A stretch of DNA of 64,000 nucleotides from Lepturacanthus savala (Eukaryota; Chordata; Actinopteri; Scombriformes; Trichiuridae). The notes under the pieces were generated by a model. It ran no database searches and was not told the DNA's origin. It worked only from the letters and a program-made list of their open reading frames with translations. This document shows, piece by piece, positions 50,053-55,750 of this stretch. The stretch's first letter is position 1; the number at the start of each line of letters is the position of its first letter. Made by a program: the position numbers and the translations under genes. The stretch spans positions 1,421,949 through 1,485,948 of the forward strand of contig CM060461.1 of the NCBI GenBank assembly GCA_030544235.1, in the 5' to 3' direction.

Positions 50053-53000
50053 ACACACTAGAGTAGATAGGCCAAGAAGCCCAACAGGGAAGTGCACAAA
50101 GAAAACTAAATTACAAATTATATGAATGCCTGGACAACGGACTTTTATTTTACTGAGTTGCACATGGATTTTATAACTCTGTAAGCGTTAACTTTTAATG
50201 AACTTATTCCTTTTAATGAACTTCTTCCTCTAGAAATTGAAACTAAAATAGAATGTTATAAAAGTTAAAATATATAGGAAAAAAATTATACATTTGTCCT
50301 TTTTTCAAGTGCAAACAATGTGTGCAAAACAAATAGTTCTTCTCTGTCAGCAGGCGCAGTTGTTGATTTGAGTACTGAGCTGTGGTAGTGCTGTAAATGT
50401 CTCTGCATTGTGCTCGTATTCGCCGCACTGTACAGCATTGTTTGCATACAGTGTCTGCATATTATCTGTAATATATTTAAATATAATATTAATCCACACT
50501 GACCATCAAAGAAGTAGCTACTCAGTCCTCTGGTGCTGAAGAACTTTCTGCTGCTGTCTCCATGCCCATGGACAGATATTCACAAAGAGAACCAGATTTC
50601 ATCTACAAATTGTAATAAAATTAAAAATCAAGTCTTCACAAAGATGACATGAAAAAAAGAATAATATTTATTTTTTTTTTTCCAATTCAAAGTTAGTCTG
50701 TGGAGCTAAAATTTACCATCCTGATGTTTTCCACTGTTTTCCATGTTAGGTTTGGTAAAAAATAATTCTTGATTTGTATATATGTCATATACTTTATTTT
50801 CCTCACAGGATCATGCAATTCCTTTTGAACAAGAAGCGGTTTAAGGAGACTCTGAGGCCTTATGATGTCAAAGACGTGATCGAGCAGTATTCTGCTGGCC
50901 ACCTGGACATGCTCTGCAGAATCAAATACCTCCAGACCAGGTGAGCAGCGTCTCTTCCAGATTATTCCTGCAGCAGGAATTTTTTTCTTTTCAGCTAAAG
51001 GCCACAACCTCACATTAAGTTATCCTAACTGACAAACGTGTAGGAGAAGCTACATTTGTCCTTTCTGAGCTACTTGTGGAAACATGGTGTGGCAACATAG
51101 GCGGAAATCCAGGGGGGGATCCAGGGGCCATGACCCCCCTATCCACCCAAGTCCCCCCCCCAAAAAAAAAAAAAAAAAACGAACAAAAAAAAAAAAAAAA
51201 AAAGATGACCCCCCCTATTACTCAAAGTGGTTTGGTCCACTGGTTTGGTTTGCTGTTTTTCAATGAGCAGGGCCAGTGGTTACGGCTATTTTTGACAGTC
51301 AGATAATAGCTATCTACAGGGAAGAAACCATTCAAACTAATCTGTAAAAGCCAGTCAGTCATTTATCACACTACTTGTGCAAATTCTCTTTTTTTAAACA
51401 ATATATTTGTTAAGATAGTGGATAGTGTTTCCATCATGATTCATGACCACAAGGCGATCTGCACATATAGGCACCTGTCAGCGTCCCTATATAAGCTATG
51501 ATTAATATCATTAGAAGGCTAGGTTTATTGGTTCTTTGCCGTCAACAGCAATAAAATGAGTCTGTGCTTTCAACCATTAATTTAAAAACTCATAATTATG
51601 AATAATATTTTTAAAAATCATTCTGCATATTTTGCTTTTGTTGCTAGGCAACAGTTACCTCCCAAACTTAGAGCTACGTGAAAAACAAGCAAACGAAAAT
51701 CAGCACATAATTACTGTACTCGCATTCGTAGTATTTTTATTATTATTTGTTTTTATTTTTTTGAGTGTAACAAGGAGGATGGAGAAGCAGCTGACAGGCT
51801 CAGTTAAGAGGAAAAAAACAGACGCAATTGGAACGATACTTTCCGGAGTTAGACACAGACTTTAAATGGATCATTTGGAGACAAAGCCCACATCGTACGT
51901 GTTGGTTCAGCATTGTCTGCAAGAGCGGTTGACAGCCTAGTGGACATTGCAGTGGATAGCTCCTTAAAGATGCCATTTAAGGAAAAAATAATCACAGATT
52001 TCTGGGTTCATGAGCAGTCAGAACACCCCAAACTTGCTGAGTGGGCATTGAAAATACTCCTGTCATTTTCTTCCACATACAAATGCGAGGTTGGGTTTTC
52101 TGCACTGGTTGGGTTGAAAAGTTCATTCATGCTCTTCCTAATTTTGAAAAATGATGATCTATTGATGTGATTTTTTCCCCTGATAAACTGCTGAATTTTA
52201 AACCTCCATACTTTGCCTTTTAAAACCATCAGTAGGGAGGTTATGTGTGTGTTTAAATTGGGGGCAGGGTCTGAAAAAGTTTGAGAAACACTGGTCAAAG
52301 ATAATAAAAACACAATTCTTACTTTGATTGAACAATATAGTAATTCAAACATATTTCTGAGAAGTCTGCTGTGACAGTGTATCTGAATTGACTGAGGAAA
52401 CATTTTGAACAGAATGAAAAGCAGATGCTGTCAGTGGATCTTCTGTCTGTTGTTTGAGTTCAAACTGTTTTTCATTCTTTAAGGATCGACATGATTCTTG
52501 CACCCGGACCCCCCCTGACTCCCAAACACAAGAAGACTCAGAACAAAACGCCCTTTGCCTACCCGCCCAACCAATCCCCCAGGTACCACTAACCCGACAC
52601 CAGCATGACATCATCAGACAGGAACTGAAATAATGCTGATAATCATTTTTAGTTATCATCAGGTTGAGATATTCTGGTATAATTTAAACAGGTTAAAACT
52701 GTCCAGGTGAATCTTTCAAATGACTACCTATGAAGTCCAGGTTTACCCTTGTCCCTGTTTTCCAGGCACGAGTCCTACCTTGCCAAAGCCACCTCCATGC
52801 CAGATGGCGAAGACCAAAGCATGATGGGTAGATTCGTCAGGGTGGAGAGACAGGTGAGGATTCTGAACACAGACAGGCAGCAGTTCCATAGATTAGATTA
52901 GACAAGGCAGAGAACTGTGATGTCACATGGAAATTAAATTTGCTGAAGGTTAAACCTCAGTCAAGATTAAACATGTAAATTTGATGACAAAAAATGTTTT

Positions 53001-54443
53001 TTTTTTAAATGCACCAAATGTTCTTTCCTCGGAAGTGTTCCAGTCTGCAGGTGCAAAGTACATGAAGGAGTGCTTCCTGAGGACAGTGTGGAGTTTGGGG
53101 ACATTAAGATGGTAGTATTCATGGGAGCGTAGGGAGTGAGTAGTTTGGGGTCTTGAGATATAGGTTCATAAAAATTGAGGGACTAAGCCCAAGGTGGTTT
53201 TGTAGATAAAGGTTTGCCAACGTGTTAGATGATATGCAGCCAGTGAGGGCCACTCCACTCTACCATAAAGGGTACAATGATAGGTAAGGGCTTTACAGGA
53301 TGTAATGGACCTCAGAGCTCCAAGGTAAACAGAACCCAGAGATTGCAAACACTTTATAGGGGCATGCATATAGAAAAGGTCATCATCATCCAATACAGGA
53401 AGAAAGGTGGCAGCAACCAGCTCTCCAGCAAGCCCAATGGCAACAAAAGAAACCAAGTTTTAACTTTAATTTCTTTATGAGGTGCTCTGGAATTTAGCAT
53501 CAGGAACATTACTGAGGGCATTACTAAGGGCATCTACAGAAATACTAAACAAAATTAGGTGTTGGGGCACTTGTGAGGTGAGACATTAGATGACATGTGG
53601 TCACATGACAAGGTGACATGTGAGTTGTGACATGAGACATGAAGTGAACGGTGCTGTGATTCTAGACATGAGACGTGAGACATGTAACTTGTGAGGTGAA
53701 ATGTGGCATTTGACGTGAGACATGTGGCATGAGATGAGATGTGTGACGTCTGGTCTCAGGTGGAGGACATGGAGAAGAAGCTGGACTTCCTGGTGGACAT
53801 GCACATCCAGCACACCGAGCACCTGCAAGTGGACTCTGCCGGTACCGCCCACATGACCCTGGAGACCTGCGGCCCAACGGGGGATGGCGAGATCCGCAGA
53901 GTCTTCCTGAACTATGCCGAGGCATTCCCGCATATGTCGTACCAGCTGCCCGTCAGCAAAGCGAACCCTTACTATGGCAGGGCAGGGCGGGGAGAGGTGG
54001 AAGGTGTGGGGCCTGCTGGTGGAGGCCGCCAGCCACCGCTGCCTCACCACCATCGCCACCCTCCCGCCACCGTCCCCACGTACACCGAGCGTCCCACCGT
54101 GCTACCTATCAGCTCCCTGCAGGATGTGGCGCCGGTGCCAGGCAGGACCACAGGGGGGCGGGGGGGTGACTCGCCGCTGTCCATGCTGTCGGTGAACCAT
54201 GAGGAGCTGGAGCGTTCACTCAGCGGCTTCAGCATCTCCGGGGAGCGGGAAGGGGAGGAAGGGGCAGGCCTGTCGATGGCAGCGACTGGTGATGCTAGCT
54301 GGACGAGAGCCAGACCGAGCTACCTGGCTGAGGGGGAGACGGACACGGACACGGACCCTTTCACGCCCAGCGGCGGGGGGGTACTGCCGCTCTCCTCCAC
54401 GGGGGAGGGGTTTGGCGACGCTGTGTGGAGCACGCCACCCTGA
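25696..54443 (+). CDS. kcnq3: Kv7.3 voltage-gated potassium channel subunit, exons 2-15
   Basis: This is the pore-forming subunit of the neuronal M-channel, normally in heterotetramers with Kv7.2 or Kv7.5 at the axon initial segment, where it limits repetitive firing. Fourteen exons give 733 codons in unbroken phase: S1 (fragment residues 1-20), S2-S3 (31-80), S4 (97-114), S5 (132-153), pore helix and GYGD (178-198), S6 (206-235), helix A (about 340-364), helix B (about 405-440), coiled coil (495-530) and the ankyrin-G motif EGETDTDTDPFTPSG (697-711). KCNQ3 rather than a paralogue is shown by FLIVLGCLILA, ATSLRSLRF (one residue shorter than KCNQ2) and the C-terminal NHEELERS and TDTDTDPFTPSG blocks. 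Exon sizes 91, 127, 111 and 96 match the family. The N-terminus is outside the window. Intron 8 (7.8 kb) and intron 9 (5.8 kb) are swollen by transposons. Confidence 0.96.
26090..26216 (+). CDS. kcnq3: kcnq3 exon 3: S2, S2-S3 loop
   Basis: This 127-nt exon begins ETFAIFIFGAEFALRVWAAG and includes [20 protein letters not shown], the basic S2-S3 loop implicated in PIP2 contact in Kv7 channels. It ends after one base of the Asp codon. The following intron is only 83 bp. Confidence 0.95.
26300..26472 (+). CDS. kcnq3: kcnq3 exon 4: S3, S4 voltage sensor
   Basis: This 173-nt exon gives S3 (IFVLIASVPVVAV) and S4 with gating arginines at fragment residues 98, 101, 107, 110 and 113, and a Gln in place of Arg at 104 as in all Kv7. 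The S3-S4 linker reads VAVRNQGN, where human KCNQ3 and KCNQ2 have Gly instead of Arg 87. The donor is GTGGGA. Confidence 0.95.
26554..26975. mobile_element. piggyBac-like MITE, family B, in intron 4
   Basis: The left terminus CTCTCTATTGCAT is inverted relative to the right terminus ATGCAATAGAGA, with TTGCCATATGGCAA just inside the left end. It is collinear with other family B copies. The flanking TTAA has decayed. Confidence 0.65.
26976..27200. repeat. interspersed repeat, family C, in intron 4
   Basis: It contains GTCCAAATTCTCTGGTTCCA, AAACTGATGATC, GGGTTGTGGACTGTTGGTC and AATCATTTCAATAATCAATC, abutting the family B MITE. Noncoding. Confidence 0.6.
27399..27572 (+). CDS. kcnq3: kcnq3 exon 5: S4-S5, S5, turret, pore helix start
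   Basis: This 174-nt exon (58 codons) has the S5 Trp at fragment residue 136 in ELITAWYIGF, equivalent to the retigabine-binding Trp265 of human KCNQ3. The extracellular turret KDDASVDVSNHENPTAQPKV is several residues longer than in human KCNQ3 and much longer than in KCNQ2. The exon ends FDTYADALWWGL. Confidence 0.95.
27895..28260. mobile_element. TIR element, family A, 5' half only, in intron 5
   Basis: It starts GGGTGATATCAGGTAAATTG after TA and is collinear with the copy at 6144 until about 28260 (AATCAACATACTGTACATG), where homology stops. It is a truncated copy. Confidence 0.6.
28697..29206. mobile_element. piggyBac-like MITE, family B, flanked by TTAA, in intron 5
   Basis: TTAA at 28693-28696 and at 29207-29210 bracket termini ACCTCTATCACATGAAATATT and ATGCAATGGAGAG. 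The tetranucleotide on both sides fits piggyBac-type integration. A (TA)35 microsatellite (28721-28790) has grown inside it next to the left terminus. Confidence 0.7.
28721..28790. repeat. (TA)n microsatellite
   Basis: Seventy bp of perfect TA repeats in intron 5, liable to cruciform extrusion and length variation. Confidence 0.97.
29340..29640. other. repeat-poor GC-richer part of intron 5
   Basis: This sequence just before exon 6 lacks known repeats. TGCTGAAGTGCCCTTCAGCA forms a short hairpin-like dyad near 29526-29545. No coding frame. Confidence 0.3.
29688..29798 (+). CDS. kcnq3: kcnq3 exon 6: selectivity filter and S6 start
   Basis: This 111-nt exon reads ITLTTIGYGDKTPKTWAGRL, then LAGTFALIGVSFFALPA. 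GYGD is the potassium selectivity filter. The residue three before Gly-Tyr-Gly (fragment Thr 192) is Ala315 in human KCNQ3 and Thr in other Kv7 channels. The donor is GTGGGT. Confidence 0.95.
29955..30826. mobile_element. TIR element, family A, split by a SINE, in intron 6
   Basis: The left end GGGTGATATCACGTAAAATT follows TA, and the right end ACCTATCACCC is followed by TA. A family D SINE and an (ATT)n run sit inside (30198-30500). Confidence 0.65.
30198..30500 (+). repeat. (ATT)n run and family D SINE inside the family A element
   Basis: The (ATT)n run at 30198-30230 abuts AGGGTGACACGGTGGAGCAGG and a body with CACAGTCCAAAAACATAC and GGCGACCATCTGG. The tRNA-like B-box part of the head is deleted. 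Confidence 0.65.
31222..31632. repeat. families C and E repeats in intron 6
   Basis: Family C occupies about 31222-31505 (AGTCAATTAATTGATTAG, CAAATTCCTTGGTTCCAG, GTTGCGGACTGTTGG). Family E follows at about 31505-31632 (TAGTTAATTAGTAGAATCAT, then GCACCTGGAGCGACTCTC). Confidence 0.55.
32012..32107 (+). CDS. kcnq3: kcnq3 exon 7: S6 end and proximal C-terminus
   Basis: This 96-nt exon reads [20 protein letters not shown], then EKRRHPAAGLIQ. It covers the PAG bend (with the last codons of exon 6), the S6 gate and the basic post-S6 segment important for PIP2 coupling. The next intron is 93 bp. Confidence 0.95.
32201..32295 (+). CDS. kcnq3: kcnq3 exon 8: proximal C-terminus
   Basis: This 95-nt exon reads SAWRYYSTNPIREDLIATWR, then FYETIISLPCF, matching the AAWRYYATNPNR...ATWRFYE region of KCNQ3. 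The acceptor is TTATAG. It ends with two bases of an Arg codon. Confidence 0.93.
32800..33500. mobile_element. LTR-type scrap and CAAAGTCAAAGTC repeat in intron 8
   Basis: 32800-33040 contains GGCTGGACCCCAAAGCAGAC and TTTATTTGTGG, which resembles the region next to a fish Ty3/gypsy LTR. 33040-33500 contains the common fish repeat starting CAAAGTCAAAGTCAAAGTCA followed by GCTTTATTGTCAATTC, with an (A)18 run at 33331-33349. The limits are approximate. Confidence 0.4.
33510..33818 (-). mobile_element. Ty3/gypsy integrase fragment
   Basis: The minus-strand frame reads PWSHIMVDLITGLPPSHDNN, TILAMVDRFSKVVRFVLLPK and LPSALETTDLL, the start of the DDE integrase core of fish Ty3/gypsy elements (first Asp in the VDxITGLP motif). 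It is truncated on both sides and fused in frame to an unrelated LINE piece. Confidence 0.8.
33819..34130 (-). mobile_element. LINE reverse transcriptase fragment
   Basis: The minus-strand frame reads DRISRRSKGVEGLWFGALRI, GSMLFADDQSCWL and EAAGMRISTSKSESVL. The FADD catalytic box is present. It is the same LINE type as the + strand scrap at 5555-5815. It is inserted into or joined to the gypsy fragment, producing a chimeric 181-codon frame. Confidence 0.8.
34250..34546. repeat. (TTTG)n and family E repeat
   Basis: (TTTG)7 lies at about 34256-34284. Family E follows at 34330-34520 (GGGTGGGCAATCCTGGTCCA, then TAGTAGAATCAGGTGTGTTA). Confidence 0.6.
34963..35035. repeat. 18-bp perfect hairpin in a GC-rich island
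   Basis: GGGCTGTGCAGCCTCCAG (34963-34980) is exactly complementary to CTGGAGGCTGCACAGCCC (35018-35035) across a 37-nt loop. The surrounding 34900-35110 is strongly GC- and CpG-rich. Confidence 0.9.
35655..35781 (+). promoter_or_regulatory. promoter-like region and noncoding first exon
   Basis: ACTACCCACAATGCAACG resembles a ZNF143/SBS-type site, and TTGCTTCCGGTC contains an ETS core. Both are common in TATA-less vertebrate promoters. AAAAG|GTAAGA at 35778/35779 is a strong splice donor that could end a first exon of the DUF4806-like gene. Motif-based inference. Confidence 0.35.
35889..36785. mobile_element. TIR element with CCGTATTTTCCGG ends, nested
   Basis: Perfect 16-bp inverted termini, TTACCGTATTTTCCGG (35889-35904) and CCGGAAAATACGGTAA (36770-36785), frame an 897-bp element with subterminal AAGTCGCACC and GCGACTTATAG. 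This is a very common teleost and amphibian repeat type. The TA at each end may be the target duplication. It contains a perfect NRF1-type palindrome CGCGCATGCGCG at 36111-36122. Confidence 0.85.
36786..37440 (+). other. possible 5' exons of the DUF4806-like gene
   Basis: Short blocks look exonic but cannot be joined with certainty. One is a frame with MEQLLRDSYSDEDLLGEDTS at about 37031. Another is AGDPKFEKKLMQKYPPDKV after a CCCTGCAG acceptor-like site (37150). A third is GDTVPARHQFPLPTEG after TTTTACAG (37229), with a donor-like GTAAAT at about 37279. Confidence 0.3.
37441..38515 (+). pseudogene. DUF4806-domain protein gene, probably broken
   Basis: Four spliced blocks: 37441-37613 (VLSLLLDIRSEVRRLGQGTP and EPEAFNAH), 37718-37782 (VLHLSRIGEKNTRDCVNKIL), 38156-38231 (LLTNGLMAKFNLKGTGKKDK) and 38367-38515 (AVLRAQANATEGAIKQAVVD to a stop). 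The order LLxEIRSEVRRLG, ...IGxK..rDxVxxIL..LLTN.L...FN.kG..gK matches metazoan DUF4806 proteins, whose function is unknown. Junctions 1 and 2 keep phase. The last does not: block 3 ends on a whole codon, but block 4 is open only when entered with one base, otherwise it stops after three codons. The two bases near 38229 look like an insertion, so this copy is likely a pseudogene. Confidence 0.6.
39010..39560. repeat. tandem GACGTC array at the right end of the element
   Basis: Units begin ACGTAATAAAAACTTTCATT at 39074, 39231 and 39363 (periods 157 and 132 bp), with a partial fourth at about 39478. Inside each unit GACGTC or GACGTT palindromes recur with alternating spacings of 11 and 13-14 bp. 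Frames of 158 codons through it (Asp-Val-Glu-Ala-Thr rich) are repeat translation. Confidence 0.9.
39576..40131. other. end of kcnq3 intron 8
   Basis: CCTGTCATGCAGGG and AAACCCTGTCATGCAGGGTTT (about 39629-39651) form a dyad hairpin. The intron ends in a long pyrimidine stretch CTTCTTTTCTCTCCCTGTCT before the exon 9 acceptor. Confidence 0.5.
40132..40158 (+). CDS. kcnq3: kcnq3 exon 9: 27-nt microexon
   Basis: It completes an Arg codon, reads KDQLEVMA and ends with two bases of a Ser codon, aligning with RKEQLEAAS of human KCNQ3. The acceptor is CTGAAG after a strong PTB-like pyrimidine tract and the donor is GTGAGT. Phase is kept on both sides, so skipping it would delete 9 residues without a frameshift. 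Confidence 0.88.
40200..40570. other. candidate conserved noncoding element in intron 9
   Basis: Repeat-free sequence immediately after the microexon, with AGACTAATGAAGC, CTGCATTAATTCACC and GGGCTAATGGGTAAATATGC. Several TAAT cores are suggestive of regulatory DNA or splicing control. No coding frame. Confidence 0.3.
40904..41577. mobile_element. hAT-type MITE with 8-bp target duplication
   Basis: The ends TAATGTTGCACCGATTGATC (left) and GGTGATCGGTGCATCGCTA (right) are inverted repeats of the GATGCACCGATCxxC type common in fish. They are flanked by GAAAAAAAG (40895-40903) and GAAAAAAG (41578-41585), an 8-bp duplication with one A indel. The interior has many GATCGG and GATCAG repeats but no transposase frame. 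Confidence 0.8.
41637..41745 (-). repeat. family D SINE fragment
   Basis: A short minus-strand piece with ACTCCACACAGAAAGGTCCC and a truncated head with CACTGCACCACCG. Confidence 0.6.
42053..42085. repeat. (TG)n microsatellite
   Basis: About 33 bp of TG repeats in intron 9. Confidence 0.95.
42110..42430. other. candidate intronic regulatory element with SOX-like dyad
   Basis: GC-richer, repeat-free block in intron 9. TATTGTC (42399-42405) and GACAATA (42414-42420) form an exact inverted pair with an 8-bp spacer, resembling paired SOX sites. Conservation is untested. Confidence 0.35.
42973..43318 (-). repeat. family D SINE, minus strand
   Basis: It runs from the tail (CTTCTATACCCACTTATTCC) to the head GGGTGACACGGTGGTGCAGG at its right end, with CCACACAGAA internally duplicated at about 43211-43234. 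Confidence 0.75.
43450..44215 (+). mobile_element. LINE 3' end with simple-repeat tail
   Basis: Blocks EFKYLGLVLDPNS, SLILMFKRINNLAPEPLS, then (frame 43751-43975) SAFSYKNCKPWNSLPPGIKS and FKMFTTCRTKTWL match the C-terminal region after the RT domain of fish LINEs (KYLGV.LD, YK.LHNLAP..L, FS..A...WNSLP..I, FK..LK.WL). The element ends in GTCCCTGTCATATAAATAAA and ATAAA repeats, a typical 3' tail. Many stops; dead. Confidence 0.75.
44221..44600 (+). mobile_element. Tc1-like transposon 5' fragment
   Basis: GGTTGTGAAAAAGATGATAA, GCATCAAACAGAGAAAACA, AGAACTGTCCAACACATTAT and GGAAGGATAGTGGAGACCCA match the N-terminal helix-turn-helix coding part of a fish Tc1-like transposase. Multiple frame errors are present and the DDE domain is absent. 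Confidence 0.65.
44601..45490. other. no gene; degenerate repeats
   Basis: An ACCAAGAC-rich repeat lies at about 44620-44740. A family F piece, reverse of that at 5240, lies at 45294-45342. AT-rich sequence with AATATG/ATATTG lies at about 45063-45150. Nothing coding is seen. Confidence 0.4.
45491..45841. mobile_element. possible MITE with 22-bp inverted ends
   Basis: GGTGGCCATCTTGCCACAGG at 45491 and CCTGTGGCAAGATAGCCGCC ending at 45841 are inverted with 20 of 22 matches (including the CA/TG next to each). The 351-bp interior is AT-rich and noncoding. No convincing target duplication was seen. Confidence 0.5.
46005..46204 (+). CDS. kcnq3: kcnq3 exon 10: helix A region (calmodulin binding)
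   Basis: This 200-nt exon starts by completing Ser and reads QKLSLLERVRLPNTRPS, DSIEESPSKEPKPAGF and NRERFRTAFRMKAYTLRQSS. FRTAFRMKAY is the IQ-like helix A that binds calmodulin. Human KCNQ3 has FWQSS where this gene has LRQSS. The donor is GTACGA, ending one base into an Asp codon. Confidence 0.95.
46438..46935. mobile_element. piggyBac-like MITE, family B, with TTAA flank
   Basis: TTAA (46434-46437) is followed by CCCTCTATTGCATTAAAAAT, the cleanest terminus of this family in the window. The body matches 12235 and 28697. The right end decays after GTTGCCATTT. Confidence 0.7.
47256..47361 (+). CDS. kcnq3: kcnq3 exon 11: helix A-B linker and helix B start
   Basis: This 106-nt exon reads AGALADPALEERGFPPDILL, then EEMIPTLKLVIRAV. 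The second part matches DMIPTLKAAIRAVR of human KCNQ3. The donor GTCAGA is non-consensus at +3 but still GT. Confidence 0.93.
47362..49701. other. first part of kcnq3 intron 11
   Basis: No second gene is seen. The stretch 48140-48480 is repeat-poor and might be a conserved element. A (TG)n/(CG) microsatellite occupies 49347-49419. Small frames here lack domains. Confidence 0.4.
49702..50645. repeat. dispersed repeat, family G, copy 2, with (CA)n inside
   Basis: It is collinear with 22171-22790 (CAAATATTCTCTG, ATCAAGACTCAAGT, CATGTGACCATGTG, GCTACTCAGTCCTCTGG). A (CA)32 tract at about 49995-50058 sits where copy 1 has only a short CACACACAC. The same element therefore carries an expanded microsatellite here. 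Confidence 0.6.
50809..50940 (+). CDS. kcnq3: kcnq3 exon 12: helix B
   Basis: This 132-nt exon reads IMQFLLNKKRFKETLRPYDV, then KDVIEQYSAGHLDMLCRIKY and LQT, nearly identical to human KCNQ3 (DMLSRIKYLQTR, with Cys here for Ser). Helix B is the second calmodulin-binding helix. The donor is GTGAGC. Confidence 0.96.
51095..52295 (+). mobile_element. hAT (ZBED-type) transposon remnant in intron 12
   Basis: The right edge CTGAAAAAGTTTGAGAAACA, then CTG, reads CAGTGTTTCTCAAACTTTTT inward, a classic hAT terminus. The left portion has CCAGGGGCCATGACCCCCC and A-runs at about 51163-51203. An internally deleted transposase lies between. The left limit is uncertain. Confidence 0.65.
51780..52170 (+). 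pseudogene. hAT transposase, internally deleted
   Basis: An N-terminal piece MEKQLTGSVKRKKTDAIG is followed after a stop by a C-terminal piece: KMPFKEKIITDFWVHEQSEH, PKLAEWALKILLSFSSTYKC and EVGFSALVGLKSSF. This is the hAT dimerisation domain (FW...YP.LA..AL..LL.FpTTY.CE..FSAL). The RNase-H-like catalytic middle is missing. Confidence 0.75.
52484..52582 (+). CDS. kcnq3: kcnq3 exon 13: post-helix B linker
   Basis: This 99-nt exon reads IDMILAPGPPLTPKHKKTQN, then KTPFAYPPNQSP, matching [20 protein letters not shown] of human KCNQ3. The acceptor is TTTAAG and the donor GTACCA. Confidence 0.95.
52766..52853 (+). CDS. kcnq3: kcnq3 exon 14: start of tetramerisation domain
   Basis: This 88-nt exon reads HESYLAKATSMPDGEDQSMM, then GRFVRVERQ, matching the EDQSMMGKFVKVERQ block of human KCNQ3. 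It ends on a whole codon (phase 0). The donor is GTGAGG. Confidence 0.95.
53030..53575 (-). mobile_element. LINE C-terminal fragment in intron 14
   Basis: The minus-strand frame 53166-53456 reads SLGSVYLGALRSITSCKALT, YHCTLYGRVEWPSLAAYHLT and RWQTFIYKTTLGLVPQFL. This matches the region after the RT domain of fish LINEs (YHSALRFIT..., HHCxLYxxVGWPSL, FIYKALxGxLPPYL). It is truncated at both ends. The flanking sequence to 53575 probably belongs to it. Confidence 0.65.
53576..53758. repeat. degenerate GACATGNGACATGAGACATG minisatellite
   Basis: Imperfect repeats of GACATGTG, GAGACATG and GACGTGAGACATG run right up to the exon 15 acceptor. The sequence is purine-rich, leaving only TCTGGTCTCAG as a pyrimidine-containing stretch. 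Confidence 0.75.
53760..54443 (+). CDS. kcnq3: kcnq3 exon 15: coiled coil, distal C-terminus, ankyrin-G motif, stop
   Basis: This 684-nt terminal coding exon (227 residues plus TGA) starts VEDMEKKLDFLVDMHIQHTE, the subunit-assembly coiled coil. Further on are TYTERPTVLPISSL, LSVNHEELERSLSGFSIS and LAEGETDTDTDPFTPSG, the ankyrin-G binding motif that anchors KCNQ2/3 at axon initial segments, then GDAVWSTPP and the stop. It is shorter than in human and GC-rich, with a Gly-rich segment (GRTTGGRGG). Confidence 0.96.
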   Translation: MEDMEKKLDFLVDMHIQHTEHLQVDSAGTAHMTLETCGPTGDGEIRRVFLNYAEAFPHMSYQLPVSKANPYYGRAGRGEVEGVGPAGGGRQPPLPHHHRHPPATVPTYTERPTVLPISSLQDVAPVPGRTTGGRGGDSPLSMLSVNHEELERSLSGFSISGEREGEEGAGLSMAATGDASWTRARPSYLAEGETDTDTDPFTPSGGGVLPLSSTGEGFGDAVWSTPP

Positions 54444-54968
54444 GAGGAGGCGGTGGAGGCTTCTGAAATCCAAGACCTGAAATCCAACACATGCCTCGAA
54501 AGCCAAAACACATTTTGGTTAACCTCACCTCTGGATCAGACCATTAGAACGAGGAAGAGGGGGGTCCCCTCCTGCAAAGGTCACGAATGAGGTCATGGAT
54601 CAATTTCATCGAGCGAGCGCTGTACAGACAGAGCCATCGCAACGAGACTGCCCCCAAAAAAACAAAAAAAAGACAGAAATGCCATCTGTTTGTAAAGTAG
54701 AATCTTGTACAGCCGAAATAAACATGATTATACGTCATATAACCACGAAAGCTTTACGCTGCAAAGCCAACACACTGCATGTGACGCATGCGATTTCTAG
54801 AGTAGATACTGCAGAGGTCAGGGGTCAGAGGTCAGGGTAAATGGATAAGTACCTGCTATGCCATTTTATAACACTTATTTTTTATATGACATTTTTCTTT
54901 TCTTTTTTTTTATTTGCACGGTTTGCATGAAAGTTCACTCTCAGAGGTGAAAACACAACCAAAAGTCT

Positions 54969-55010
<42 letters not shown>

Positions 55011-55404
55011 TATGCGTGTGTGTGTTTGTGTGTGTGTGTGTGTCAGTTGTGTTTTTCTCATCCGTAGTTTCCGATCATGTCTATCGTCATCTTCGTCTAT
55101 TTTTCGCTGTTGTTTTGTTGTCACCGCTGTGCTCTTGAGTCACTGCAGATAAAATTCTCCACTTCAAAAACAGAAATCAGAAAATTTGAGACAATAAATC
55201 TCTGCTGCTTTGTCAGCACGTGAATTCAGGGATAAACACCGTCTATTTTTCATTTGAAACAGATTCCAGCAGAATGCTGAATCTTCCCTCAGTTAAACAC
55301 TAATCAGAGCTGAAGCTAGTTAGAACATATTTATTATTTCACACCTATTCTGTGATAAACACCATCTGGACAGAAACAAACACAAACATTTCTGTTAGAA
55401 CTGC
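54444..55404 (+). other. kcnq3: probable kcnq3 3' UTR, proximal part
   Basis: This noncoding sequence directly follows the stop. An AATAAA at 54717-54722 could serve a short mRNA form. A (TG)n-rich microsatellite lies at 54969-55043. Further AATAAA-type signals are near 55193. No coding frame. Confidence 0.5.
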
Positions 55405-55750
55405 ACTGATTAGTCAATTAATTGATCAATCGATTAGTTGCGAACTATTACATTAACCACCAACTATTTTTGATAATTAATTAATGGATCTGAGTCATTT
55501 TTAAGAAGAAAATGTCCAAATTCTCTGGTTCCTGCTTCTCTTCTCTGATTATTTTCTGGTTTCTTTAGTTTTCTACAATTGTAAACTGATGATCTTTGAC
55601 TGTTGGTCTGGACAAAAAAAAAAGATCAAACCTCAGCTTTGGAAAACGGTGATCGACATTTTACACCATTTTATGAACCATACAACTAATCGATTAATCC
55701 TTTTAATAATTGCTAGATTAATGGACTATTAGAATAGATGCAGCCTTAGT
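55405..55750. repeat. interspersed repeat, family C
   Basis: AATCGATTAGTTGCGAACTA, GTCCAAATTCTCTGGTTCC, TGATTATTTTCTGG, GACTGTTGGTCTGGAC and ACAACTAATCGATTAATCC, the longest copy in the window, with inverted ATCGATTA ends. Confidence 0.65.
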
